Shown in pieces: positions 1-7,545 of a DNA stretch of 64,000 bases. Positions within the stretch are counted from its first letter, which is position 1; every line of letters starts with the position of its first letter. The translations under genes were made by a program, and so were the position numbers. The stretch lies in the NCBI RefSeq assembly GCF_020886775.1, contig NZ_AP024525.1, positions 1,302,001-1,366,000 on the forward strand, in the 5' to 3' direction. Below the pieces are notes generated by a model. The model had not been told where the DNA came from. It saw only the letters and a program-made list of their open reading frames with translations, and ran no database searches. This stretch comes from Sinomonas cyclohexanicum (GTDB taxonomy: Bacteria; Actinomycetota; Actinomycetes; Actinomycetales; Micrococcaceae).

Positions 1-1
1 G

Positions 2-1231
2 GGCAGCGAGGTCATCCAGGGCTCGGTCACGAGCATCGACCACGCCAACCGCAAGGCCGTCGTCGAGCTCCCGGGCGACCAGGGCACCATCGAGGTCCCC
101 TACGTCGACGTCGTCCTCGCAGCGGGCGCCATCACGCGCACGTTCCCGATTCCCGGCCTCGCCGAGAAGGGCATCGGCAACAAGACCATCGAGGAGGCCA
201 TCGCCCTCCGCAACCAGGTCGTCGAGCGCATCGAGTTCGCCTCGACCGCCACCGACCCGGCCGAGCGCAAGCGCGCCCTCACCTTCGTGGTCGTGGGCGG
301 CGGGTTCGCCGGCATCGAGACCATCGCCGAGCTCGAGGACCTCGCCCGCGAGGCCGTCCGCAACAACGGCCGCCTCCGCCAGGACGAGGTGCGCTTCGTC
401 CTCGTCGAGGCCATGGGTCGCATCATGCCCGAGGTCACCGCCGAGCAGGCCGACTGGGTGGTCAGCCACCTGCAGAGCCGCGGCATCGAGGTGCTCCTGA
501 ACACCTCCCTTGCCAACGCCGAGGGCTCCCTCAAGCTCATCAGCATGCCGGACAAGGCCCCGGCCGACGAGTTCGAGGCGGACACGCTCATCTGGACCGC
601 CGGTGTCCAGGCGAACCCGATGGTCCGCTCCACCGACTTCCCGCTCGAGCCGCGCGGCCGCGTCCGCGTCCTGCCTGACCTGCGCATCGCGGGGGACGAG
701 GGCATCGTCGAGAACGCCTGGGCGGCCGGCGACATCGCCGCCGTGCCGGACCTCACGGGCAAGGGCCTCCCCGACGGCACCTGCGTCCCGAACGCCCAGC
801 ACGCGCTGCGCCAGGCCAAGGTCCTCGCGAACAACCTGTGGGCCAACCGCTGGGACAAGCCGCTCGCGGACTACAAGCACAAGAACCTCGGCGCCGTGGC
901 GGGCTTCGGCCCGTGGAAGGGCGTGGCGAACATCAACGTGTTCGGCCGGATCGGCCTCAAGGGCCCGCTCGCCTGGCTCGCGCACCGCGGCTACCACGGC
1001 ATGGCCATCCCGACGGCCGAGCGCAAGTTCCGTGTGCTCCTCGACTGGTTCTCCTCGCTCTTCGCGGGCCGCGACACGACCCCCCTCCAGGGCCTCGAGA
1101 ACCCGCGCGCCGCGTTCGAGACCGCAGCCCGTCCCGCCCCGAAGCCCGCCGCCCCCGCCGCTGCGGCGCCGGCCGCCTCGGCGGACAAGGCCGACGGCGC
1201 CGGCAACAAGGTGCCCGCGGGCGTCAAGTGA
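2..1231 (+). CDS. ndh: Type II NADH dehydrogenase (NAD(P)/FAD-dependent oxidoreductase), 3' part
   Basis: The gene is cut by the left edge; the frame is open from base 2 to TGA at 1229-1231. Type II NADH dehydrogenases are membrane-associated flavoproteins that pass electrons from NADH to quinone without pumping protons. The visible part has the second Rossmann motif (VVGGGFAGIE, about residues 98-107 of the fragment), a WTAGVQ segment typical of the family, and the C-terminal FAD-contact motif AAGDIAAVPDL. The end is a Pro/Ala-rich tail after the amphipathic C-terminal region. A perfect hairpin follows 26 nt after the stop. The start and the first FAD-binding motif lie outside the window. 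The family call is firm; the exact quinone or substrate cannot be read from sequence. Confidence 0.88.
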   Translation, partial: GSEVIQGSVTSIDHANRKAVVELPGDQGTIEVPYVDVVLAAGAITRTFPIPGLAEKGIGNKTIEEAIALRNQVVERIEFASTATDPAERKRALTFVVVGGGFAGIETIAELEDLAREAVRNNGRLRQDEVRFVLVEAMGRIMPEVTAEQADWVVSHLQSRGIEVLLNTSLANAEGSLKLISMPDKAPADEFEADTLIWTAGVQANPMVRSTDFPLEPRGRVRVLPDLRIAGDEGIVENAWAAGDIAAVPDLTGKGLPDGTCVPNAQHALRQAKVLANNLWANRWDKPLADYKHKNLGAVAGFGPWKGVANINVFGRIGLKGPLAWLAHRGYHGMAIPTAERKFRVLLDWFSSLFAGRDTTPLQGLENPRAAFETAARPAPKPAAPAAAAPAASADKADGAGNKVPAGVK

Positions 1232-1257
1232 CCCTCGCACCGTTGACGCGGTGACCC

Positions 1258-1304
1258 ACGACGGCGGCCGCCTCCTTCTGCTCGAAGGAGGCGGCCGCCG
1301 TCGT
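1258..1304 (+). terminator. Hairpin terminator after ndh
   Basis: A perfect 20-bp stem (1258-1277 with 1285-1304) closes a 7-nt loop. There is no T-tract, as is common for actinobacterial terminators. The outer stem begins ACGACGGC and ends GCCGTCGT, shared with three other terminators in this window. Confidence 0.85.
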
Positions 1305-1337
1305 TCGCCCCACCAGACGCACTAGGCTGGTGGACAC

Positions 1338-1411
1338 GCCCCAGTAGCCCAATCGGCAGAGGCAGCGGACTTAAAATCCGCTCAGTCAGGGTTCGAGTCC
1401 CTGCTGGGGCA
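1338..1411 (+). tRNA. tRNA with UAA anticodon (tRNA-Leu by anticodon), short variable loop
   Basis: A full cloverleaf can be drawn. The acceptor stem is GCCCCAG (1338-1344) with CTGGGGC (1404-1410). The anticodon stem is GCGGA/TCCGC around loop CTTAAAA (1370-1376), giving anticodon TAA at 1372-1374. The T stem is CAGGG/CCCTG around TTCGAGT (1387-1403), and the discriminator base is A1411. CCA is not encoded. The variable loop (1382-1386, TCAGT) has only 5 nt. Bacterial leucine tRNAs are normally class II with a long variable arm, so the body looks like a class I tRNA carrying a leucine anticodon. Aminoacylation by LeuRS is therefore inferred from the anticodon and A73 only. Confidence 0.9.
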
Positions 1412-1494
1412 CACCGTCCTTCCCGTCGGCAGACTCCGCCACGGCACGCCCTGAGCGGGAGGATCCTACGTGTCGGTAACCTTTGGCCGAGCTG

Positions 1495-1524
1495 TTACAA
1501 GGCTGTGACCTGAATCACTGTAAT
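1495..1524 (+). promoter_or_regulatory. Candidate promoter of the ABC binding-protein gene
   Basis: A -35-like TTACAA (1495-1500) and a good -10 TGTAAT (1519-1524) are 18 bp apart. The -10 matches the consensus at 5 of 6 positions, the -35 only at 3 of 6. The spacer contains the CRP/GlxR-like palindrome described separately, so factor binding would sit between the two hexamers. Confidence 0.5.
1504..1519. promoter_or_regulatory. CRP/GlxR-like operator upstream of livK
   Basis: TGTGA-N6-TCACT matches the CRP/GlxR consensus TGTGA-N6-TCACA at 9 of 10 defined positions. It lies 102 nt before the livK start, inside the spacer of the candidate promoter. A second site of the same quality lies 99 nt before livH, the head of the convergent permease operon. 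A cAMP-responsive CRP/GlxR protein is the natural candidate, but none is encoded in the window. Confidence 0.6.
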
Positions 1525-1583
1525 AGGGGTTAAACGTTCTATTAGCCTGTCTTTTAATCAGGAACACCTGATTGTTCGCATCT

Positions 1584-1603
1584 GGAGGGCCGCCATGCCC
1601 TCC
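1584..1603 (+). promoter_or_regulatory. Stem-loop directly before the livK Shine-Dalgarno
   Basis: A perfect 7-bp stem GGAGGGC/GCCCTCC closes a 6-nt loop and ends 3 nt before the Shine-Dalgarno GGAGGAGAG (1607-1615). The first arm itself contains GGAGG, so it could act as a decoy, or the structure may help stabilise or present the ribosome site. The function is inferred; the base pairing is plain. Confidence 0.45.
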
Positions 1604-1620
1604 GATGGAGGAGAGAACGC

Positions 1621-2985
1621 ATGATTCAACGTCACTTCGCTGCGCCTCGGACGGCCAAGCTGGCCGCTCTGGGGGTCGGAGTCGCGCTGCTGGCGACCGC
1701 ATGCAGCGGCACGTCGAGCACGCCGTCGGGCTCCAGCACCTCCAGCGCGGCGGCCGCCGGGATTTCCTGCCCGGCGCCGTCCGGCAGCGCCGGCGCTTCC
1801 TCAGCGGCGGGACAGACGGTTGCTCCGGCCGATGTTCCGAAGGCCACCACGACGTCGCCCACCCCGCTCAAGCTCGGCACGCTGCTACCGCAGACCGGTG
1901 CCCTCGCGTTCCTCGGTCCGCCCGAGATCGCCGGCGTCAACCTCGCCGTCAAGCAGATCAACGACTCCGGCGGCGTCCTCGGCCACCCGGTCGACGTGAT
2001 CCACCGCGACTCCGGCGACACGACCACGGACATCGCCACCCAGTCGGTCACCAACCTGCTCGGACAGGGCGTCAGCGCGATCATCGGTGCGGCGTCGTCC
2101 GGCGTGTCCAAGACGGTGATCAACCAGATCACCGGCGCCGGCGTCGTTCAGTTCTCCCCGGCCAACACCTCCCCGGACTTCTCGACCTGGGATGCCAAGG
2201 GCCTGTACTGGCGCACCGCCCCTTCAGATGTCCTCCAGGGCCGCGTGCTCGGCAACTACATGGCCTCCTGTGGAGCGCAGACGCTCGGCATGATCGTTCT
2301 CAACGACGCGTACGGCACGGGCCTGCGGGACAACGTCAAGAAGGCGTTCGAGGGCGCAGGCGGCAAGGTCGTCGACGAGGAGCTGTTCAACGAGGGCGAC
2401 TCGCAGTTCAGCTCGCAGGTCGACAAGGTCGTCGCGGCAAAGCCGGACGCGATCGCCGTGATCTCGTTCGATCAGGCCAAGCAGATCATCCCGCTCCTCA
2501 CGGCCAAGGGCGTCAAGCCGACCCAGATGTTCTTCGTGGACGGCAACACCGCCGACTACAGCAAGGACTTCAAGGCCGGCACGCTCGAAGGGGCCCAGGG
2601 CACCCAGCCCGGGACGTTCGCCAAGGATGACTTCAAGGCGCAGCTGAAGACGATCGACCCGTCCCTCGTGAACTACAACTACGCCGGCGAGTCCTGGGAC
2701 GCCGCGAACCTCATCGCGCTCGCGGCAGAGAAGGCCAAGAGCACGAAGGGCACGGACATCGCCGCCCAGTTCGTGGACATCACCCACGGCAGCAACCAGT
2801 GCAGCGACTTCCCGAGCTGCGTGACGCTGATCCGCCAGGGCAAGGACATCCACTACATGGGCAAGTCCGGCCCGGTGAGCTTCGCGAAGAACGGCGACCC
2901 GCAAGAGGCCTACATCGGCATCTACAAGTTCGACAACAACAACGTGCCGCAGCCCCTCAAGGAGGAGTTCGGCAAGCTGAGCTGA
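1621..2985 (+). CDS. ABC transporter substrate-binding lipoprotein, branched-chain amino acid/amide type
   Basis: This is the extracytoplasmic solute receptor (Peripla_BP_6 fold, LivJ/LivK-like) that delivers ligand to the LivHMGF-type permease encoded convergently at 3129-7231. The N-terminus is a lipoprotein signal: positive start, hydrophobic stretch, lipobox LATAC with Cys28 as the lipid anchor, then a Ser/Thr/Ala-rich linker to about residue 75. The mature domain opens with KLGTLLPQTG and keeps family features such as an early GAASSGVS segment. The ATG has a strong Shine-Dalgarno at 1607-1615. At 454 aa it is within family length. Ligand could be branched-chain amino acids, urea or short amides; the sequence does not decide. 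Likely CRP/GlxR-controlled through the site at 1504-1519. Confidence 0.9.
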   Translation: MIQRHFAAPRTAKLAALGVGVALLATACSGTSSTPSGSSTSSAAAAGISCPAPSGSAGASSAAGQTVAPADVPKATTTSPTPLKLGTLLPQTGALAFLGPPEIAGVNLAVKQINDSGGVLGHPVDVIHRDSGDTTTDIATQSVTNLLGQGVSAIIGAASSGVSKTVINQITGAGVVQFSPANTSPDFSTWDAKGLYWRTAPSDVLQGRVLGNYMASCGAQTLGMIVLNDAYGTGLRDNVKKAFEGAGGKVVDEELFNEGDSQFSSQVDKVVAAKPDAIAVISFDQAKQIIPLLTAKGVKPTQMFFVDGNTADYSKDFKAGTLEGAQGTQPGTFAKDDFKAQLKTIDPSLVNYNYAGESWDAANLIALAAEKAKSTKGTDIAAQFVDITHGSNQCSDFPSCVTLIRQGKDIHYMGKSGPVSFAKNGDPQEAYIGIYKFDNNNVPQPLKEEFGKLS

Positions 2986-3007
2986 CCTCAGCCTGACGCA
3001 CGGCACA

Positions 3008-3042
3008 CAGGGCCCCGGCTCCCGCAAGGGACCGGGGCCCTG
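3008..3042 (+). terminator. Hairpin terminator after livK
   Basis: An 11-bp GC stem (CAGGGCCCCGG with CCGGGGCCCTG) is extended after a bulge by TCCC/GGGA around a GCAA tetraloop, 22 nt after the stop. No T-tract follows. Confidence 0.75.
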
Positions 3043-3070
3043 GCCCTGCGTGGGGATGAGGTGATCACAG

Positions 3071-3112
3071 ACGACGGCGCTGCCCACCTCATGCGGTGGG
3101 CGGCGCCGTCGT
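3071..3112. terminator. Bidirectional hairpin between convergent livK and livF
   Basis: Long near-perfect stem ACGACGGCGC-(T)-GCCCACC with GGTGGGC-GGCGCCGTCGT around a 6-nt loop. It lies between the convergent ends of livK (+) and livF (-) and can serve both. It belongs to the ACGACGGC terminator family of this window. Confidence 0.8.
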
Positions 3113-3128
3113 GCGCGGGAACGTCGTG

Positions 3129-3896
3129 CTACGAGTCGGCGAGCGTCCCCAGGTAGAGCTGGATGACCTTCGGGTCGTTGAGCAGCTCGCGTCCGGTTCC
3201 CGTGTACGCGTCGCGACCCTGGTCCAGGACATACCCGCGGTCGCAGATCTGCAGGCAGCGGCGGGCGTTCTGCTCCACCATGATCACGGACACGCCGGCC
3301 CGGTTGATCTCATGGACGCGCAGGAACGTCTCGTCCTGCTTGACGGGGGAGAGCCCGGCGGAGGGCTCGTCGAGCAGCAGGACGGCGGGGTCCATCATGA
3401 GCGCGCGCCCCATCGCGACCATCTGCCGCTCGCCGCCCGAGAGGGACCCGGCGCGCTGGGCCCGGCGCTTGCCGAGCTCGGGGAACAGGTCAGTGACGAA
3501 GTCCCAGCGCTCCTTGAAGACCTTGGGCCGCTGGAACAGCCCCATCTGCATGTTCTCCTCGATCGTGAGCGTGGTGAACACGTTGTTGTTCTGCGGCACA
3601 AAGCCGAGGCCGCGGCTCACGAGCTTGTTCGCCTTGAGCCCGGTGAGGTCCTGCCCACGGACCACCACCGAGCCGGAGTGCACGCGCACGAGCCCGAACA
3701 TGGCCTTCAGGAGCGTCGACTTGCCTGCGCCGTTGGGTCCGATGATGCCGATCAGCTCGCCCTGGCGGGCCTCGATGCTGCAGCCGTTGAGGATGTTGAC
3801 GCCCGGCAGGTAGCCGGCCACGAGGTTGGTGACGGTCACGACGGCCTCGCCGTCCGCCGCTGTGCTCGCGGGCTGGGGTGCTGTCTGCTCGCTCAC
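3129..3896 (-). CDS. livF: Branched-chain amino acid-type ABC transporter ATP-binding protein LivF
   Basis: A cytoplasmic ATPase that pairs with LivG on the LivHM permease. Walker A is GPNGAGKS (53-60), the signature LSGGE is at 152-156, and Walker B VLLLDEPSA is at 172-180. At 255 aa it is slightly longer than usual because of a 16-residue polar N-terminal extension. The start is GTG, and its first four bases GTGA contain the livG stop, so translation is probably coupled. Last gene of the livHMGF operon; the transcript ends at the shared hairpin 3071-3112. Confidence 0.9.
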   Translation of the reverse strand: MSEQTAPQPASTAADGEAVVTVTNLVAGYLPGVNILNGCSIEARQGELIGIIGPNGAGKSTLLKAMFGLVRVHSGSVVVRGQDLTGLKANKLVSRGLGFVPQNNNVFTTLTIEENMQMGLFQRPKVFKERWDFVTDLFPELGKRRAQRAGSLSGGERQMVAMGRALMMDPAVLLLDEPSAGLSPVKQDETFLRVHEINRAGVSVIMVEQNARRCLQICDRGYVLDQGRDAYTGTGRELLNDPKVIQLYLGTLADS

Positions 3897-4918
3897 TTGC
3901 CCTCCTCCTTCTGCGGCCGCTCCACTGTGAGGGTCTCGGCGTCCGATCCGACACTGTCTTCGGCGAGGATCCCGGCGTCCTCCGTACCGACCACCGACTC
4001 CTCGTCTTGGGCGAGCTCTTGCTCGAGCTCCGCGACACCACCTGCGGCGCCGAGGTCTACGTCGTGGTGCGCCCCCAGGTATGCGTCGATGACCGCCTGG
4101 TCCTTCATGACCTCGGTGGGCGGCCCCTCGGCGACGACTTTGCCCTCCGCCATGACCACGACCCAGTCGGCGATGTGCCGGACCATGTGCATGTCGTGTT
4201 CAACGAACAGGACGGTCATGCCCTCGGCCTTGAGGTTCTTGACGTGGTCCAGGAGGCTCTGCGTCAGGGCGGGGTTGACGCCCGCCATGGGCTCATCGAG
4301 CATGACCAGCTTCGGATTCACCATGAGCGCACGGGCCATCTCGAGGAGCTTTCGCTGCCCGCCGGAGAGGGAAGCGGCGTAGTCGTCTCGCTTCGTGTCG
4401 AGCTTGAACTTGACCAGCAGGGATTCGGCCTGGTCGGTGATGTCCTTCTCGCGGTTGCCCCAGATGCCCTTGAACAGTGCATTGCGGAGCTTCTCGCCGG
4501 GTTGGGACGAGGCGCCGAGGCGCATGTTCTCGATGACGGTCAGCTTGCCCATGACCTTGGTCAGCTGGAACGTGCGGACCATCCCGAGCCGCGCGACCTT
4601 GTACGAGGACATGCCCGCCAGGTCGGTGCCCTCGAATTGCCACGTGCCGGTGTTCGGGGTGTCGAAGCCGGTCAGCAGGTTGAACAGGGTGGTCTTTCCC
4701 GCGCCGTTGGGGCCGATGAGGGCCGTGATCTTGTGGCGGGGAATCTCGAGATGCTCGACGTCGACGGCGTTGATGCCGCCGAACCGCCTGCTCACGTTGT
4801 CGGCCACGACGATCGGATCGCGCTTCTTGCATCCCGGGGCCGCGGGGCCCTCGGCGATGGGTCTGGAGTCCGTCATGTAGTCCACTGCGGACTCACCGGT
4901 GTTGCCTGTCTCGCTCAT
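3893..4918 (-). CDS. livG: Branched-chain amino acid-type ABC transporter ATP-binding protein LivG, extended
   Basis: Second ATPase of the transporter. Walker A is GPNGAGKT (69-76), signature LSGGQ is at 184-188, Walker B VMLDEP is near 205-210, and the LivG-type C-terminal segment with VFVEHDM-like VLFVEHDMHMV follows. The ATG overlaps the livM stop (ATGA at 4915-4918). The protein is 341 aa, against roughly 250-290 for most LivG proteins. The extra length is about 35 polar residues before the ATPase core and an acidic tail of about 55 residues (286-341) rich in Glu/Asp. The tail is in frame and ends next to livF, so it is part of the gene; its role is unknown. Confidence 0.9.
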   Translation of the reverse strand: MSETGNTGESAVDYMTDSRPIAEGPAAPGCKKRDPIVVADNVSRRFGGINAVDVEHLEIPRHKITALIGPNGAGKTTLFNLLTGFDTPNTGTWQFEGTDLAGMSSYKVARLGMVRTFQLTKVMGKLTVIENMRLGASSQPGEKLRNALFKGIWGNREKDITDQAESLLVKFKLDTKRDDYAASLSGGQRKLLEMARALMVNPKLVMLDEPMAGVNPALTQSLLDHVKNLKAEGMTVLFVEHDMHMVRHIADWVVVMAEGKVVAEGPPTEVMKDQAVIDAYLGAHHDVDLGAAGGVAELEQELAQDEESVVGTEDAGILAEDSVGSDAETLTVERPQKEEGK

Positions 4919-5883
4919 GAGAACGCGAGCTCCTTCTTGTTGCCGAACACGCCCTGCGGCCGGAAGATCATCAACAGCATGAGGGCCACGCCCACGAGGA
5001 TGTAGCGCAGCTGGCCGGCCTGGGTGGTGCTCAGGAACGGCAGCGCGCCGATCCCGATCAGGCCGTAGAGCACGTTCTGGGTCAGCGACAGCACGACCCA
5101 GAAGATCATGGCGCCCACGATCGGTCCGAGGACTGTGGACATGCCGCCGAGCAGGAGGCAGGTCCACAGGAAGAACGTGAACTCGGTGCCGTAGTTGGCC
5201 GGCTGCACCACGTCGCGGGGCAGCGTGAACACGAGCCCGGCGAGTGCGCCGAAGACACCGCCGATGATGAGGGCCTGCATCTTGTAGGCATAGACGTTCT
5301 TCCCGAGCGAGCGCACGGCCATCTCGTCCTCGCGGATGCCCTTGAGCACGCGGCCCCACGGGCTGCGCATGAGGAGCCAGACCGCGATCCCGAGGATGAG
5401 CACGAGGCCCCAGCCGAAGACTCGGAAGAAGAAGTCGTTGCTGCTGTAGCCGAGGTAGTCGCCCTCTGGGAACGGGTTGAGCCGCAGGAAGTCAGCTCGG
5501 ATGCCGGCGAGTCCGTTCGCGGAGCCGGTGACATCAGTGAGGGTGTTGGTCGTGACGACGTAGCGGATGATCTCCGCGGCGGCGATCGTCACGATCGCCA
5601 GGTAGTCGGCGCGCAGTCGCAGTGTCGGGATGCCGAGGAGGAGCGCGAAGATCGCCGCGGCAACGATGGCCACAATGAGGGCCAGCCAGAACGGGAACTG
5701 CAGGTGGATCGTCGACATGGCGAAGCCGTACGCGCCGACGGCGATGAAGCCGGCCTGCCCGAAGTTGAGCAGGCCCGAGTAGCCGAAGTGCACGGCGAGG
5801 CCGAGTGCGGCGAGGGCGTAGGCCGCCGTCGTCGGGCTGACGAGCTCGCCGAGCGCCTCCAAGAGAATCTGTCCGAAATCCAT
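4915..5883 (-). CDS. livM: Branched-chain amino acid-type ABC transporter permease LivM
   Basis: Integral membrane permease of 322 aa with about 8-10 hydrophobic segments and the LivM-type cytoplasmic loop around GRVLKGIREDEMAVRSLG, which contacts the ATPase pair. The ATG follows GGAG at a 6-nt spacing and lies 10 nt after the livH stop. Its last bases overlap the livG start. It forms the transmembrane pore together with LivH. Confidence 0.9.
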   Translation of the reverse strand: MDFGQILLEALGELVSPTTAAYALAALGLAVHFGYSGLLNFGQAGFIAVGAYGFAMSTIHLQFPFWLALIVAIVAAAIFALLLGIPTLRLRADYLAIVTIAAAEIIRYVVTTNTLTDVTGSANGLAGIRADFLRLNPFPEGDYLGYSSNDFFFRVFGWGLVLILGIAVWLLMRSPWGRVLKGIREDEMAVRSLGKNVYAYKMQALIIGGVFGALAGLVFTLPRDVVQPANYGTEFTFFLWTCLLLGGMSTVLGPIVGAMIFWVVLSLTQNVLYGLIGIGALPFLSTTQAGQLRYILVGVALMLLMIFRPQGVFGNKKELAFS

Positions 5884-5893
5884 GGCGGTCTCC

Positions 5894-7231
5894 TTAGCCC
5901 ACTCGCTCGCGACGGCCCAGGATTCCCTGCGGCCGGAAGAGCAGGACGAGGATCATGACGACCAGCGCCCCGACGTACTTGAGGTCGGACGTGAGCCCGA
6001 ACACCGTGGTCAGCTCCACGAAGATGCCCACGACCACGGAGCCGACGAGGGCACCGAAGACGGTTCCCAGTCCGCCCAGGGTGACGCCGGCGAAGATCAT
6101 GAGCAGGATCTGCTGGCCCATGTTGAAGGAGACACCCGGCCGGTAGTAGGCCCACAGGATGCCGCCGAGCGCTGCGAGGAAGCCGCCTGTGACCCACACG
6201 AGGCGGATGACGCGGTCGACGTCGATCCCGCTCGCCGCCGCGAGGGCCGGGTTGTCGGCCACCGCGCGGGTCGCCTTGCCGAGGCGCGTGCGCAGGAGTG
6301 CGAATCCGATCAGGAGGATGACGATCAGGGAGATGAGCAGCGACCACAGGTTGTTGGGCGAGATCTTGACGACCCCGAGGTCGATGTCGGTCGACTGGGA
6401 GTAGGGAAGCTGCTGCGTCGCCCCGCCGAAGAAGAACAGGATCACGTACCGCGCGGCGAGGGCGAGGCCGATGCTCACGATCATCATGGGCACGACGCCG
6501 GTCCCGCGCCGCCTCAGCGGCTTCCAGAGCCAGGCGTCCTGCGCCCAGCCGAACGCGACGCCGGCGGCGAGCCCGCCGATGACGGCGAGCCAGAACGGCG
6601 CCCCGACTGCGCTGAGCGAGAAGACGACGACGGCGCCGAGCGTGACCATCTCGCCGTGGGCGAAGTTGGTCAGGCCCGTGGTGCCGAAGATGAGGGAGAG
6701 GCCCACGGCGGAGAGGGCGAGCAGGAGGCCGAAGCTCAGGCCCGCCACGAGGCGGTTCAGGAGGCTGGTGAAGAAGCTCTCCTGGTGGACCACGATGCCG
6801 GCGCCGAACGCGAAGATCGTGCTCGCGTTCGAGGTCTGGCTGAACGTGACCGTCCGGGGATTCTCCTGGCCGTCCGCGAGCTTGACCCCCTCTGGGAGCG
6901 TCGACTCGTCGAGCGTGACCTTGTAGCTGCCCTGCGCGGGCACGGAGATGCTCCACGCTCCCGAGGCCGATGAGGTGGTGCTGCCGCTGAATCCATTGCC
7001 CTCAGCACTGATCTTGACGCCCTCGAGAGGCTGCCCGCCGTTGCGCAGGAAGCCCGAGATGGTGTTCTGGAACTGGGACTGGCTGGAATTAGGGCTGGGG
7101 CTGGGCGAGGTCGTCGCCTCTGCGGCCGGGGCGATTGCCAGGAGCACTGCAAGGATGGCGCCGATCAGGGCGCCTGCGGCCGCCAGCGCGCGTGGTACGC
7201 GTTGGCGGGCGGCCGGGGCTGTGCTGGTCAC
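5894..7231 (-). CDS. livH: LivH-type ABC permease with an N-terminal secreted Ig-like domain
   Basis: The C-terminal two thirds (about residues 145-445) is a LivH permease, including the GLTNFAHGEMVTLG segment typical of the family. Before it are a signal-peptide-like start (hydrophobic run ending near AEA, residues about 15-40) and an extracytoplasmic domain of about 100 residues. That domain contains SGFLRNGGQPLEGVKISAEG and looks like a carboxypeptidase-regulatory/Ig-like beta-sandwich. Standard LivH proteins (about 290-310 aa) lack it. I chose GTG at 7229-7231 because GGAGG sits 6 nt upstream; an earlier in-frame ATG at 7315 would put 28 odd residues before the signal peptide. First gene of the operon. 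Confidence 0.85.
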   Translation of the reverse strand: MTSTAPAARQRVPRALAAAGALIGAILAVLLAIAPAAEATTSPSPSPNSSQSQFQNTISGFLRNGGQPLEGVKISAEGNGFSGSTTSSASGAWSISVPAQGSYKVTLDESTLPEGVKLADGQENPRTVTFSQTSNASTIFAFGAGIVVHQESFFTSLLNRLVAGLSFGLLLALSAVGLSLIFGTTGLTNFAHGEMVTLGAVVVFSLSAVGAPFWLAVIGGLAAGVAFGWAQDAWLWKPLRRRGTGVVPMMIVSIGLALAARYVILFFFGGATQQLPYSQSTDIDLGVVKISPNNLWSLLISLIVILLIGFALLRTRLGKATRAVADNPALAAASGIDVDRVIRLVWVTGGFLAALGGILWAYYRPGVSFNMGQQILLMIFAGVTLGGLGTVFGALVGSVVVGIFVELTTVFGLTSDLKYVGALVVMILVLLFRPQGILGRRERVG

Positions 7232-7329
7232 GAAGAGCCTCCGTCTTTCCGGGGGTGCGGCTGGCGTGCCAGCCGGAACGGTCGGTGCAACGGGCGCAGC
7301 CCATCGCACGTGCACCCGGTAAGCGGGAA

Positions 7330-7345
7330 TGTGACGAGGGTCACC
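7330..7345. promoter_or_regulatory. CRP/GlxR-like operator upstream of livH
   Basis: TGTGA-N6-TCACC matches the CRP/GlxR consensus at 9 of 10 positions. It lies 99 nt upstream of the livH start codon, in the 314-bp gene-free stretch 7232-7545. It mirrors the site before livK (1504-1519), suggesting that both halves of the transporter are controlled together. A TAACAT hexamer (minus strand, 7357-7362) just upstream could be the -10, but I see no convincing -35. Confidence 0.6.
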
Positions 7346-7423
7346 CGTTGGACGTCATGTTACCCGCGTGGATGGGCCAGTCCTGCAGTCTGGAGGCCGT
7401 CGGGAGGTCGCGATCCGGTAACG

Positions 7424-7435
7424 ACTGTAAACAGT
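7424..7435. promoter_or_regulatory. Perfect 12-bp palindrome, possible operator
   Basis: ACTGT-AA-ACAGT lies in an AT-richer patch about 190 bp upstream of livH and downstream of the groES-like gene. I do not recognise the factor. The rest of 7232-7545 holds no gene I can support. Confidence 0.3.
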
Positions 7436-7490
7436 TTCTTCAGGCGCACTTAAGCGTCCGGCGGCTCCGAGGAGTGGCCCTAAAGATTGT

Positions 7491-7511
7491 CCGCGCGGCG
7501 CCACCGCGCGG
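7491..7511 (-). terminator. Weak hairpin after the groES-like gene
   Basis: A 7-bp stem CCGCGCG/CGCGCGG with a 7-nt loop lies 35-55 nt downstream of the minus-strand gene at 7546. In such GC-rich DNA, short stems like this arise easily, so this is tentative. Confidence 0.3.
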
Positions 7512-7545
7512 GCGGCTCTGGGGTGCCGCGAGGCTCAGGAGGGCG

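Noticed and set aside
1476-1498. GlnR-type nitrogen-control site (GTAAC...GTTAC) before livK
   Set aside because: The half-site spacing does not fit the AC-n9-AC pattern known for actinobacterial GlnR; the CRP/GlxR match nearby is far stronger.
7232-7315. Longer start (ATG 7315) for livH
   Set aside because: It places 28 residues before the signal peptide and lacks a ribosome site, while GTG 7231 has GGAGG at good spacing.
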